DNA of 64,000 bases from Pseudomonadota bacterium (lineage in GTDB: Bacteria > Pseudomonadota > Alphaproteobacteria > Rhodobacterales > Rhodobacteraceae): the NCBI GenBank assembly GCA_021779835.1, contig JAJXZX010000004.1, positions 62,001 through 126,000 of the forward strand, in the 5' to 3' direction. Positions 1 through 7,794 of the stretch are shown here, in pieces (position 1 is the stretch's first letter; every line of letters starts with the position of its first letter). Position numbers and translations under genes: made by a program. A model generated the notes under the pieces. It had not been told where the DNA came from, searched no databases, and saw only the letters and a list, made by a program, of their open reading frames with translations.

Positions 1-440
1 ACGTTGGAGGCCGACTTCTGCATAGAAGCTGTCGAGGAAGCGCTGGCGCGACACGGCACACCCGAAATCTTCAATACGGATCAGGGCAGTCAGTTCACCT
101 CGACCGACTTCATCAACGTGCTGGCCGACCGCGAGATCAGGATCAGCATGGATGGTGAGGGGGCCTGGCGCGACAACGTCTTTGTCGAGCGTATCTGGCG
201 GACTATCAAATACGAGGAGGTCTACCTGCGGGCTTACACGAGTGTCTCGCAAGCCCGCGCCAGGATCGGCAGATATCTGACCTTCTACAACAGCCGCCGC
301 CACCAGTCACCACTTGACGGGAAAACCCCCGATCAGGCCTCCTTCAACCAGCCGATACCCGAGGCGGTGGCGGCGGAACCAACGCGGAAAACCACTTACA
401 AAACGCCCGGAACCTGTTCAGATCAGCCGAACCACCTCTC
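1..440 (+). mobile_element. IS3-family insertion sequence, right-hand part
   Basis: The left edge of the window lies inside an IS3-family element; only the 3' half of the transposase gene and the presumed right end are visible. The right boundary near position 440 is an estimate: transposase homology fades there and the sequence around 415-440 resembles the terminal region of such elements. The left terminus and any target-site duplication are outside the window, so completeness cannot be judged. Confidence 0.5.
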
Positions 441-555
441 TCGGTCCGTATGTCCGGTGCCGATCTTCCCAGAGGCGAGACGGTTTCGGGCTGGTGAACG
501 CGGCCCGCCTCAAGCACGCCAACAAAGACGACCGCCAGCCTTCCGTCCGGTTTGA
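1..555 (+). CDS. IS3-family transposase OrfB (DDE integrase core), 5' end outside window
   Basis: This is the C-terminal part of the rve-type catalytic domain that does strand transfer for IS3 elements. The second catalytic Asp lies in FNTDQGSQFTS and the catalytic Glu in NVFVERIW; exactly 35 residues separate them, giving the D-35-E spacing of the family. The YNSRRHQSPLDGKTPDQA stretch is the usual C-terminal signature. The frame is open to the window edge, so the first catalytic Asp and the start are not visible. After about codon 135 the frame runs on to 555 with no family resemblance, probably reading out of the element into flanking DNA. Whether the element is active cannot be told. Confidence 0.85.
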   Translation, partial: TLEADFCIEAVEEALARHGTPEIFNTDQGSQFTSTDFINVLADREIRISMDGEGAWRDNVFVERIWRTIKYEEVYLRAYTSVSQARARIGRYLTFYNSRRHQSPLDGKTPDQASFNQPIPEAVAAEPTRKTTYKTPGTCSDQPNHLSRSVCPVPIFPEARRFRAGERGPPQARQQRRPPAFRPV

Positions 556-786
556 CGCCAGAGCGGCGCAACCTAAATGCAGCGAAGGCGTCTGTCCCTG
601 AAGGATATGCGCGCAGGCACAGGACTTGACGGCGTTACCCCACTGGGCGCATCCTTCGTGTGAAGCGGCGGCACAGCCTGAGGGACGAGGCCGCCAGTCC
701 AATCGTGCTTGCAGTTTCGGAAAACGTCCTTCGCGCGGGCCGAATGACAGGTCGATGAAACCCTGCCGTCTTGGACCCGGCTTATC
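556..786. other. Intergenic, nothing recognised
   Basis: No convincing gene, repeat or RNA was seen between the insertion-sequence remnant and the slipin gene. The short frames here have no recognisable composition and look incidental. Confidence 0.5.
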
Positions 787-1650
787 ATGGTCCAAAAAAT
801 GAACCCAATTACGGTATTCCTTACCCTCGTCTTGATCGCGATTGGCGTGTTGCTGAACGCCTCCGGGCACTATGTGATCGGCGCGGACTTCATTGTCTTG
901 GCGGTCATCGTTGCCGCCTCGCTGAAGATGGCCAACACTTGGCAGAAGTTCGTCATCCTGCGCGCGGGCAAATTGCTCGGGGTGAAAGGGCCGGGCCTGT
1001 TCCTCATCATCCCCGTGATTGACAGCGTGGTTGCGGTCATCGACGAGCGCATTCAGACCACGGCGTTCAGCGCGGAACAGGCGCTGACCAAGGATACCGT
1101 TCCCGTCAACGTCGATGCGATCATCTTCTGGAACGTCCACGATGCACAGAAGGCGGCGCTGAACATCACCGACTACCGCATGGCGATCGACCGCGTGGCG
1201 CAGACATCGCTGCGCCAAATGATCGGCGCCTCGATGCTGTCGGCGCTGCTGTCCGAGCGGGAGGCGGCCGACACCATGTTGCGCGAGGAGATCGCCCGGA
1301 AGACGGCAGACTGGGGGATCTCCGTGAAGTCCGTCGACATCCGCGATGTGGCAATTCCCGTGGCCCTGCAAGACGCGATGTCGCGACAGGCGCAAGCAGA
1401 GCGCGAAAAGCAGGCGCGCGTCATTCTCGGTTCGGCAGAGGCTGCGATCGCTGGGCAGTTCGTCGAGGCCGCCAAGACCTACGCCGACTACCCGGCTGCG
1501 TTGCAACTGCGCGCCATGAACATCATTTACGAGACAACCAAAGAACGGGGCGCCACGATCCTGATCCCGACGGCAATGGTCGACAGCATGAACCCTGGGC
1601 TGGCACTGGCCATCAAGAATATCGACACCGGGGAGAAGAAGCCGACATGA
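787..1650 (+). CDS. Slipin / SPFH (band 7) domain membrane protein
   Basis: A 287-residue stomatin/prohibitin-family protein. Two hydrophobic segments (about residues 5-25 and 32-47) form the N-terminal membrane anchor. The SPFH core follows with GPGLFLIIPVIDSV, the TTAFSAEQALTKDTVPVNVDAI stretch and the Arg/Gln-rich helix ending in MSRQAQAEREKQAR, which are standard slipin landmarks. Slipins oligomerise on the inner membrane and organise lipid microdomains or modulate proteases. The usual neighbour, an NfeD-type protease, is absent; the gene stands alone between an insertion sequence and a decayed gene. ATG at 787 is used; ATG at 799 is an alternative, and neither has a strong ribosome-binding site. 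Confidence 0.85.
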   Translation: MVQKMNPITVFLTLVLIAIGVLLNASGHYVIGADFIVLAVIVAASLKMANTWQKFVILRAGKLLGVKGPGLFLIIPVIDSVVAVIDERIQTTAFSAEQALTKDTVPVNVDAIIFWNVHDAQKAALNITDYRMAIDRVAQTSLRQMIGASMLSALLSEREAADTMLREEIARKTADWGISVKSVDIRDVAIPVALQDAMSRQAQAEREKQARVILGSAEAAIAGQFVEAAKTYADYPAALQLRAMNIIYETTKERGATILIPTAMVDSMNPGLALAIKNIDTGEKKPT

Positions 1651-1821
1651 ATTCAATGCCCGATGCCCGATCGACTATACTCGCCCAATTCACACCCCGG
1701 GATTCACGCAGAGAGTCGGTGGCGTCGAGCGCAGAAGCCACCAAACCCGCCGGGTATCAATGCAGCCGTGTTTCATGCATCATGGCCGGATTTCGGATTG
1801 ATCAGCACCGACGGACTACTG

Positions 1822-2180
1822 TCAGAACGTCCGGTTGAAGGCAATCTGGCAGGCCAATGTCCTGAACAGGTAGAGCGCGACATTTGAACCGTTGTAGGTG
1901 ACAGTGCACGAAAGCGAGGGCGAAAAACCCCGGAAACTGAGCCCAGTGTGCGAGAGTGTGAACCCTACGGCGTCAAATTGATCGGCGCGGGGCGCGGTCA
2001 TCAGTGGGAAGTTGGCGTCGAAGTCTCGCGCGCCTACCTGTAGGTTGAGGCCCGTCTGCAAGCCCCCGGCCCAGGTTTTCGAGGAACCGACAAACGCGCT
2101 GATCCCGTTGTATCCAAGATAGTCTGACACGGTGCGGTTCCGCTCCGCGCTCCCGTCGCCATGTGTCGCGCAGGTAGGGC
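1822..2180 (-). pseudogene. Decayed C-terminal remnant of an outer-membrane beta-barrel protein (SLAM/DUF560-like)
   Basis: Reading the minus strand, a roughly 115-residue open segment ends in FRGFSPSLSCTVTYNGSN and LACQIAFNRTF, alternating hydrophobic/polar strands with a C-terminal Phe. This resembles the last strands of surface lipoprotein assembly modifier (DUF560) barrels, which end in an R-x-F type strand. There is no credible start: upstream the frame meets a stop near 2181, and plausible barrel-like sequence (PYLRDTWRRER) continues in another frame up to about 2233, suggesting a frameshift. The N-terminal TPR part is missing. The family assignment is from memory of the motif and is moderate; the barrel-like C-terminus is the firmer observation. 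Confidence 0.5.
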
Positions 2181-2510
2181 TTCAGCGTCCACATCCCGGT
2201 CTGCCATGGTGGTCCCACCCCAGCGGGTGGCATCCTTGTCTACATGGCGGGCATGAAGGGCGCGGGATTGGTCAGGCTGTCAACGGCGGCGATAAATCCG
2301 GAATATCGCATCGCCAGCCCCACATGCGACACGTCATGAACGACGTCGTTTTGCATGTGCCGTAATCGATCAGCCCGAACTCAGGCAGTTGGCGCAAACC
2401 GGGCCGTTACGGCGCGTAGTTCAGATTGATTCCGGGGCCGATTTCGGACGTCCTGACCGGCAGCAACACACCGCTCTGTTTGCGGGCAGGCGTTATGGGG
2501 GGCGGCGGGG
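2181..2510. other. Intergenic, possible further gene debris
   Basis: No intact gene was found between the decayed barrel gene and the ClC gene. Part of it may be an upstream portion of the broken gene, but no family could be read from it. Confidence 0.4.
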
Positions 2511-3929
2511 TCACCCGTGTGAGGGCGCGGCCACATATTCCGACGGCACATGATGCCCGCGCCGCACCAGCCTCTCGGTCATGATCGTGGTGCGCATCGT
2601 CAGCGCCGAGACAATGAACGCCGCCGTGCAGCCGGCAAGGAGCGGCAGCAGGGTGTCGAATTGTCGGGTGATTTCCAGCGCGAATACAACCGAGGTGAAC
2701 AAGGCCCGCGAGGCGCCTGCGAAGCTGGCGGCCATACCGATCAGGCCCGCCATGCGGAGATCGACCCCGGCGGTTGGAAACAGCACCTGCAGGGCCTGAC
2801 CAACAAGCACGCCGACGCCACCGCCAATGGTAAAGATCGGCGCCAGAGTTCCTCCTGATGTGCCGCTGCCAAGCGCGATTGACCACGAGAGGAACTTCAA
2901 CCCGCAGAAGGTGGCGAGGGTGAACCCGACGAACTGCCCGCTGAGCACGCGGTCAATATTCTCATAGCCTACGCCCATCGTATGGGGCGAGACAACACCG
3001 ACCACCCCCACGACGAGGCCGCCGAGGGCGGGCCACCACATCCAGTGCAGCGGCAGTTTTTCGAACATATCCTCGATAAAATAGATCGATCGGGACATCG
3101 CGACCGCGAACAGGCCCATGACCGCGCCCTCGGCGGCATAGAGCAGCAGCGCTGCGTCCGTGGCCGGTGGAAGGGTTGCCACATGGAAGAGCGGCGCCGT
3201 GCCGAACACAAGCGGGCGCAAGCCGATTGCCGTCAGCGCCGCGGCGGTTACCGGAATGAACGACCTCGGGCGAAACTCGAACACCAACAATTCGATCGCC
3301 AGTAGGATCGCCGCGAACGGCGTGCCGAAAATCGCGGTCATCCCGGCAGCGGCCCCTGCCGCCAGCAAGGTCTTTCGCTCTTGGCCCGTGACATGGACCA
3401 CCTGCCCAAGCCATGAACCGATGGCGCCGCCGGTGGCAATGATAGGGCCTTCGGCCCCGAACGGCCCGCCGGTGCCAATGGCGATGGCCGCAGACAGGGG
3501 CTTCAGAAAGGTCATTCGCCGGGGAATTCGGCTCTCGTTGGTTAGGATTTGCTCCATCGCTTCCGGGATGCCATGACCGCGGATCGCCTTTGATCCATAA
3601 CGCGCCATCACGCCGACGATCAAAGAGCCTGCAACCGGCACCGCGATGACCCAGAGGCCAAGATGGTTGCCCGCTGGGGACGAAAACTCTGCGGAAATCC
3701 GGCCATAGAAGGCAAGGTTGGTGATCAACCCGATCAGATAGACCAAGCCCCGCGCGACGATGGCGACCCCTGCGGCGAGCCCGACGCTCAACGCGAGGAT
3801 CGTCATCGACCTGCGGTCAAGGGACTTGGCATGGCGCTCGACACCCGCCTGCTCGAGAGTCGGCCCCAAGCCCACGGTGATGGGCAGGCCGGGCGTGGTG
3901 GAGGCGTCTTCGACGGGATGGCGGCTCAT
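2511..3929 (-). CDS. ClC-family anion channel/antiporter
   Basis: A 472-residue integral membrane protein with the ClC signature regions: GHGIP at residues 118-122 (anion-site loop), GAEGP at 158-162 and GSGTSGGTLAP further on, then GASRALFTSVVFALEITRQF near the end. Glu160 in GAEGP matches the gating glutamate that in ClC antiporters couples Cl- to H+. His replaces the Ser of the E. coli GSGIP loop, so ion preference should not be assumed. No cytoplasmic CBS domains follow. The ATG overlaps the stop of the marR gene by 4 bases (ATGA), so the two are probably translated together; an AGGAAGG lies about 12 bases upstream. Confidence 0.9.
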   Translation of the reverse strand: MSRHPVEDASTTPGLPITVGLGPTLEQAGVERHAKSLDRRSMTILALSVGLAAGVAIVARGLVYLIGLITNLAFYGRISAEFSSPAGNHLGLWVIAVPVAGSLIVGVMARYGSKAIRGHGIPEAMEQILTNESRIPRRMTFLKPLSAAIAIGTGGPFGAEGPIIATGGAIGSWLGQVVHVTGQERKTLLAAGAAAGMTAIFGTPFAAILLAIELLVFEFRPRSFIPVTAAALTAIGLRPLVFGTAPLFHVATLPPATDAALLLYAAEGAVMGLFAVAMSRSIYFIEDMFEKLPLHWMWWPALGGLVVGVVGVVSPHTMGVGYENIDRVLSGQFVGFTLATFCGLKFLSWSIALGSGTSGGTLAPIFTIGGGVGVLVGQALQVLFPTAGVDLRMAGLIGMAASFAGASRALFTSVVFALEITRQFDTLLPLLAGCTAAFIVSALTMRTTIMTERLVRRGHHVPSEYVAAPSHG

Positions 3930-4411
3930 TCTTGGTCGGCCTTCCTGGTGGATTGAATTTCGAAAAACATGATGGGTGGCTCCTCGGCCATACCCGCCGC
4001 GCCAATCAGCGCCTCAAGCCCATTTGCCAGGTCCGACACGGTGCGCGGCGGCAACTCTTGCAAGGCCAGCATCAGCTTTTCCTGCGCGGTAACCGTCGTG
4101 TTGCGGACGGCAGCTTTGCCATCGTCGGTCAGCCGCAACTCGCACCGTCGGCCGTCGTCTTGCGCGCGAACCCGCACCACCAGCCCGCGGTTTTCCAAAC
4201 GGCTGACCACTTCGGAAACGGTGCTTTGATGCGTGAACGTAAGCCCGGCCAATTCGTTGACGGAAAGGCCCTCGCGCGCGGCGACGTGCTTGAGGACGAG
4301 CGCCTGCGCCCCCGTCACGTTGGAGCTTTGTTCTGAATGCGCCGAGGACTGACGCAAGGCTTGTACGATCCGCCGCAGGGCATCCATGATGGTTTGAGGG
4401 TCAGACGGCAT
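3926..4411 (-). CDS. MarR-family transcriptional regulator
   Basis: A 161-residue winged-helix repressor. The recognition segment LTFTHQSTVSEVVSRLENRG and the wing VRVRAQDDGRRCELRLTDDG are typical of MarR proteins, with helical dimerisation segments on both sides. The start at 4411 is chosen over a longer upstream frame because a GAGG sits 7 bases before it and homology begins there. It is the first gene of a two-gene unit with the ClC gene and overlaps it by 4 bases. A 7-bp inverted repeat just upstream of the start (4438-4453) is a good candidate for autoregulation. The ligand cannot be inferred. Confidence 0.85.
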   Translation of the reverse strand: MPSDPQTIMDALRRIVQALRQSSAHSEQSSNVTGAQALVLKHVAAREGLSVNELAGLTFTHQSTVSEVVSRLENRGLVVRVRAQDDGRRCELRLTDDGKAAVRNTTVTAQEKLMLALQELPPRTVSDLANGLEALIGAAGMAEEPPIMFFEIQSTRKADQE

Positions 4412-4437
4412 TGCGGCCTCGTTAGTTTGACGAATCA

Positions 4438-4453
4438 ATATGGGAACCCATAT
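4438..4453. promoter_or_regulatory. Candidate MarR operator (inverted repeat)
   Basis: Perfect 7-bp arms ATATGGG and CCCATAT separated by AA, about 27 bases upstream of the marR start codon. Size, symmetry and position fit a MarR-type autoregulatory site controlling marR and the ClC gene. Confidence 0.6.
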
Positions 4454-4459
4454 GAATTG

Positions 4460-4880
4460 CATGTATCGACGCGGCCATGGTTTGTCGAGCGTTGCCCACA
4501 CATTGATGAGACACATGAACGACGTGCGGCGCTGGATGGCCCGACTCTGGGCAATGTCAGAAAGGCTTAGGCATCGCAGGGCGGGAACCCCTGACGCGTT
4601 GGTTGCTGACACGCATACGGCCATCGTCGCGATCGAAGGCGTGCCGGTGGGCAAGTAGTCGCGGGGAAATCTGGCCGCCAGGTTTAGGTTCGGCCTCTCG
4701 GTGTGGAATTGCCGCGAGGCGTTTCTGTAGTCTCACCGCAAGGGGCAAGGGACGAGCAAACGCCCCGGCGGCGAGATGCGGGCCGCGATCACCGGCGAGG
4801 ACCGACAAAATCATGTCGGACGACGCCGCCTCGCCGCCGCAGGTCATCACCCGCTACGACCTATCCGCATTTATGGATCT
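4460..4880. other. Intergenic between divergent marR and dmeR-like genes
   Basis: Small frames exist on both strands here but none has a recognisable motif or a convincing ribosome-binding site. It presumably contains the promoters of the two divergent regulator operons. Confidence 0.4.
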
Positions 4881-4882
4881 TG

Positions 4883-4907
4883 CATTATCCCCCCAGGGGG
4901 GATAATG
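4883..4907. promoter_or_regulatory. CsoR/RcnR-type operator, perfect palindrome
   Basis: Two perfect 12-bp arms, CATTATCCCCCC and GGGGGGATAATG, flank a single A. A C-tract/G-tract palindrome with AT-rich shoulders is the known recognition form of CsoR/RcnR/FrmR-family repressors. It ends 7 bases before the start codon of the adjacent repressor gene, so binding would block its own transcription and that of the exporter. Confidence 0.9.
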
Positions 4908-4914
4908 GGGCCTC

Positions 4915-5175
4915 ATGAAACACACCTCGCATCCTGCCATTATCGCACGCCTGAAACGCGCGCAGGGCCATTTGGCCAGCGTGCTTGCAATGTTTGAAGA
5001 TGGACGCCCCTGCAGCGACCTCGCACAGCAGCTTCATGCCGTGGAAAATGCCATCGGCAACGCGAAACGCGAACTCATCCACGATCATATCGAGCATTGC
5101 ATCGAGGACAGTGGCAGCGAAAGCGCCGCGACCGACGCTATCAAAGAGCTCAAGCTCATCACCAAATACCTGTGA
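4915..5175 (+). CDS. CsoR/RcnR-family metal-sensing repressor (DmeR-like)
   Basis: An 86-residue all-helical repressor of the CsoR/RcnR/FrmR family. Visible candidate ligands are His3, Cys33, His58 and Cys62; Cys33-His58-Cys62 matches the spacing of the CsoR copper set, whereas RcnR has His at the last position and uses His3. It therefore mixes both signatures, and His61 is an additional option. The downstream gene is a His-rich cation diffusion exporter rather than a copper ATPase, as in rhizobial dmeR-dmeF, so Ni/Co is the favoured inducer; copper is not excluded. A perfect palindromic operator precedes the gene. Confidence 0.88.
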   Translation: MKHTSHPAIIARLKRAQGHLASVLAMFEDGRPCSDLAQQLHAVENAIGNAKRELIHDHIEHCIEDSGSESAATDAIKELKLITKYL

Positions 5176-5183
5176 GATCTTCC

Positions 5184-6170
5184 ATGTGGAACAAGGCGCT
5201 CGACTGGTTCGGATTTGCAACGCACGACCATGACCATGACGATCACGGCCACACACACGGCGTGATCGACGCCACCATTGTCGGCACCGACCGCGGCATC
5301 TGGGCGATCAAGTGGTCCTTTGTCATTCTTATCGTGACTGGGCTGCTACAAGTCGCGGTTGTCGTCCTTTCCGGCAGCGTCGCGTTGCTTGCCGATACGA
5401 TCCACAATTTCGCCGACGCGACGACGGCGATCCCGCTGTGGATCGCGTTTGTCCTTGCGCGGCGCAAACCCAGCCGGAAGTTCCCCTACGGGCTTGGGCG
5501 CGCCGAAGATCTCGCAGGGATCATGATCGTGCTGATCATTCTGTTTAGCGCGCTGGTCGCGGGCTATGAGGCGGTCACGCGCCTGATCCAACCGCATACC
5601 GTCACAAACCTGGGCTGGCTGACGGCAGCCGGCATCATCGGCTTCATCGGGAATGAGATGGTGGCTGTGCTGCGCATTCGTGTCGGACGCCAGATGAACA
5701 GCGCCGCACTGATCGCGGATGGCTACCATGCCCGCACCGACGGGCTGACCAGCCTTGCCGTCGTTGCGGGTGCCGTTGGTGTCCGGCTCGGCTTTCCGCT
5801 TGCCGACCCTATTGTGGGACTACTTATTACCATCGCCATCTTCGGCATTGTTTGGCAATCTGCCCGCTCCGTGCTGACGCGGATGCTCGACGGGGTTGAG
5901 CCTGAGATTCTGGACGAGGTCGAACATGCGGCAGAGCACGTCGCCGGTATTGACGGGGTTCTCGAGGCCAAAGCGCGCTGGCTTGGCCACAAACTTCATG
6001 TCGACGTCGCGATTTCAGTAGATCAATCCGTCCTGCTGGCGAAAGCGAACGCCATCGCCCACGAGCTGGAAACGGAACTTTTCCACCATATCCCCGCCTT
6101 GTCGGTTGCCACGGTGCGCTTCACGCCAGCGCGCCAAAAGGGTGCAGGACAGGGAACGGAGGCGCAATGA
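5184..6170 (+). CDS. Cation diffusion facilitator family metal exporter (DmeF-like)
   Basis: A 328-residue CDF exporter that would expel divalent metal from the cytoplasm by proton antiport. A His/Asp-rich cytoplasmic N-terminus (HDHDHDDHGHTHG) precedes six predicted membrane segments. The transport-site motifs are present: ADTIHNFAD in the second helix and ADGYHARTD in the fifth. A C-terminal cytoplasmic domain with HKLHVDVAISV follows. It starts 8 bases after the repressor stop, so the two form one operon under the G/C palindrome. The start at 5184 is chosen because the longer frame would overlap the repressor with no homology. By context nickel or cobalt is likely. Confidence 0.88.
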   Translation: MWNKALDWFGFATHDHDHDDHGHTHGVIDATIVGTDRGIWAIKWSFVILIVTGLLQVAVVVLSGSVALLADTIHNFADATTAIPLWIAFVLARRKPSRKFPYGLGRAEDLAGIMIVLIILFSALVAGYEAVTRLIQPHTVTNLGWLTAAGIIGFIGNEMVAVLRIRVGRQMNSAALIADGYHARTDGLTSLAVVAGAVGVRLGFPLADPIVGLLITIAIFGIVWQSARSVLTRMLDGVEPEILDEVEHAAEHVAGIDGVLEAKARWLGHKLHVDVAISVDQSVLLAKANAIAHELETELFHHIPALSVATVRFTPARQKGAGQGTEAQ

Positions 6171-6184
6171 GATCTGCCAAATAC

Positions 6185-6209
6185 GGCGCCGCGAAGGTGG
6201 GACGGCGCC
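6185..6209. terminator. Weak hairpin between convergent genes
   Basis: Two GGCGCC blocks 13 bases apart can form a 6-bp stem between the convergent dmeF-like and MFS genes. There is no T-run, so it is at best a weak bidirectional terminator. Confidence 0.3.
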
Positions 6210-6247
6210 ATGGCCAGAGTTGCGTTTTTCGCCCGTTGATGTTTCGG

Positions 6248-7483
6248 TCAATGCCCCGATGGCTTACGTCGCAGCGCCACCAACCCGACACCTGATAACG
6301 CGGCAAAGGTAGCGCCGGCCAGAAACGTCGCCTGCGGCCCAGCCGCAGCCCACAGCGCGCCGGCAAGCGCACTCGCCACCAACAGCGCCACGCCGGAGAT
6401 CAGATTGAACACACCAAAGGCTGTGCCGCGCAGCGTCTCTGGGGCCTCATCGGCAACAAGGGTGGTGAGAACTCCCTGTGTGAATCCCATGTGCAGCCCC
6501 CAAAGTGCCGCCCCGATCAGCAGTGCCAGCACCCCGTTGGCCTGCGCCAGCACCAAATCCGCCGCCACCAGCAGACCAAGCCCAAGCAGCAGAAAATGCA
6601 GCCGGTCCATCGCGTCTGACAGGCGTCCCACCGGATAGGCCGACAGCGCATAGGCCGCGTTCATCACGACCAGCACGCCGGGGATCAGGGCATCTGGCAG
6701 CGCGACTGACTGAGCGCGCAGGATCAGGAACGCCTCGCTGAACCGCGCAAGGGTGAAAAGCGACGCGACCCCCACGACCGCCCAATAACGGTGCGACAGG
6801 CGGTCAAGCTCGGCCCGGCGCAGGGGCACGCGCGCAGGCTTGGCGGCCTTGTGAGGCGGCTCGCGCACCGCGAACAGGATCAGTAGCACAGACAGCACCG
6901 CCGGGATCACCGCCGCCCAGAACACGACGCGGAACGCCCCCGCCGTCGCCCACATCAATACCATCGCCCCCAGTGGGCCCAGAAACGCGCCGACCGAGTC
7001 GAGCGACTGGCGTAGGCCGAAGGCCGCACCCCGTTGGTCAGCCGGTGCGATATCGGCCACCAGCGCATCGCGCGGCGCCCCGCGGATGCCCTTGCCCACC
7101 CGGTCGGCAAAGCGCGCGGCCACCACCCAGCCAAGCGAGGTGGCCAGCGGAAACACCGGTTTGACCACGGCCGCCACGCCATATCCGAGCGCCGCCAACA
7201 GCTTGCGTCGGCCCAACCAATCGCTGAGCGCGCCGGAAAATACCTTGGTAATTGCGGCGGTCGCCTCGGCGATCCCCTCGATGACGCCCACTTCCAGCGT
7301 GCTCGCCCCCATCCCGACAACCAGATACACCGGCAAAAGCGAGTGGATCATTTCGGACGACAGGTCCATCAGCAGCGATACAAAGCCAAGCGCCCACACC
7401 CCGGCAGGCAAGGCTCGGGTGCTGCTGGGCGGCAGATTGGTGGGTGGCTTCGTGTCGGCTGGCATCCTCACAGATGACGTCAT
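6248..7483 (-). CDS. MFS transporter
   Basis: A 411-residue protein with about twelve hydrophobic segments. The MFS loop signature appears as SGALSDWLGRRKLL after helix 2, and a related loop DRVGKGIRGAPRDALVADI follows helix 4; the N-terminal MDLSSEMIHSLLPVYL is typical of one bacterial MFS_1 subgroup. Substrate cannot be read from the sequence. It is transcribed toward the dmeRF-like operon and does not share its promoter. It might be an efflux pump given its position beside metal export genes, but that is inference. Confidence 0.85.
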   Translation of the reverse strand: MTSSVRMPADTKPPTNLPPSSTRALPAGVWALGFVSLLMDLSSEMIHSLLPVYLVVGMGASTLEVGVIEGIAEATAAITKVFSGALSDWLGRRKLLAALGYGVAAVVKPVFPLATSLGWVVAARFADRVGKGIRGAPRDALVADIAPADQRGAAFGLRQSLDSVGAFLGPLGAMVLMWATAGAFRVVFWAAVIPAVLSVLLILFAVREPPHKAAKPARVPLRRAELDRLSHRYWAVVGVASLFTLARFSEAFLILRAQSVALPDALIPGVLVVMNAAYALSAYPVGRLSDAMDRLHFLLLGLGLLVAADLVLAQANGVLALLIGAALWGLHMGFTQGVLTTLVADEAPETLRGTAFGVFNLISGVALLVASALAGALWAAAGPQATFLAGATFAALSGVGLVALRRKPSGH

Positions 7484-7794
7484 CCGACCCTGCCCGTCAA
7501 CCCAAGCGCAGCTTCGCGATACGCATCGCGCTGAACCCGTGGTTCGGTGATCGTCGCCCGCGCGATATCAGGATCGAACCATCGTTACGGCGATTGCGGA
7601 CTGATCTCCCTCCGGCCAACGGATCGCCAGCGATCCACGGCGCGTGAGGGCCCTGTTGCACGCGGGCGGGTTCGGGTCTTGCAGGCCCGTCCGCTTATCA
7701 ACCACATCAGGACGTTAGCGGCCACAAGCCAAGCCGCGACCTCATCCCAACTTGCTAAGTTGCGGTCGCGGATCCACTCAACATCGCCTTCGCC
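7484..7794. other. Intergenic, nothing recognised
   Basis: About 310 bases between the MFS gene start and the 3' end of rpoD. It must hold the MFS promoter; no clear hairpin terminator for rpoD, no repeat and no RNA gene was recognised. Confidence 0.5.

Noticed and set aside
4460-4880. Small open frames between the marR and dmeR-like genes
   Set aside because: None has a ribosome-binding site, motif or plausible composition; the region is better read as a divergent promoter zone.
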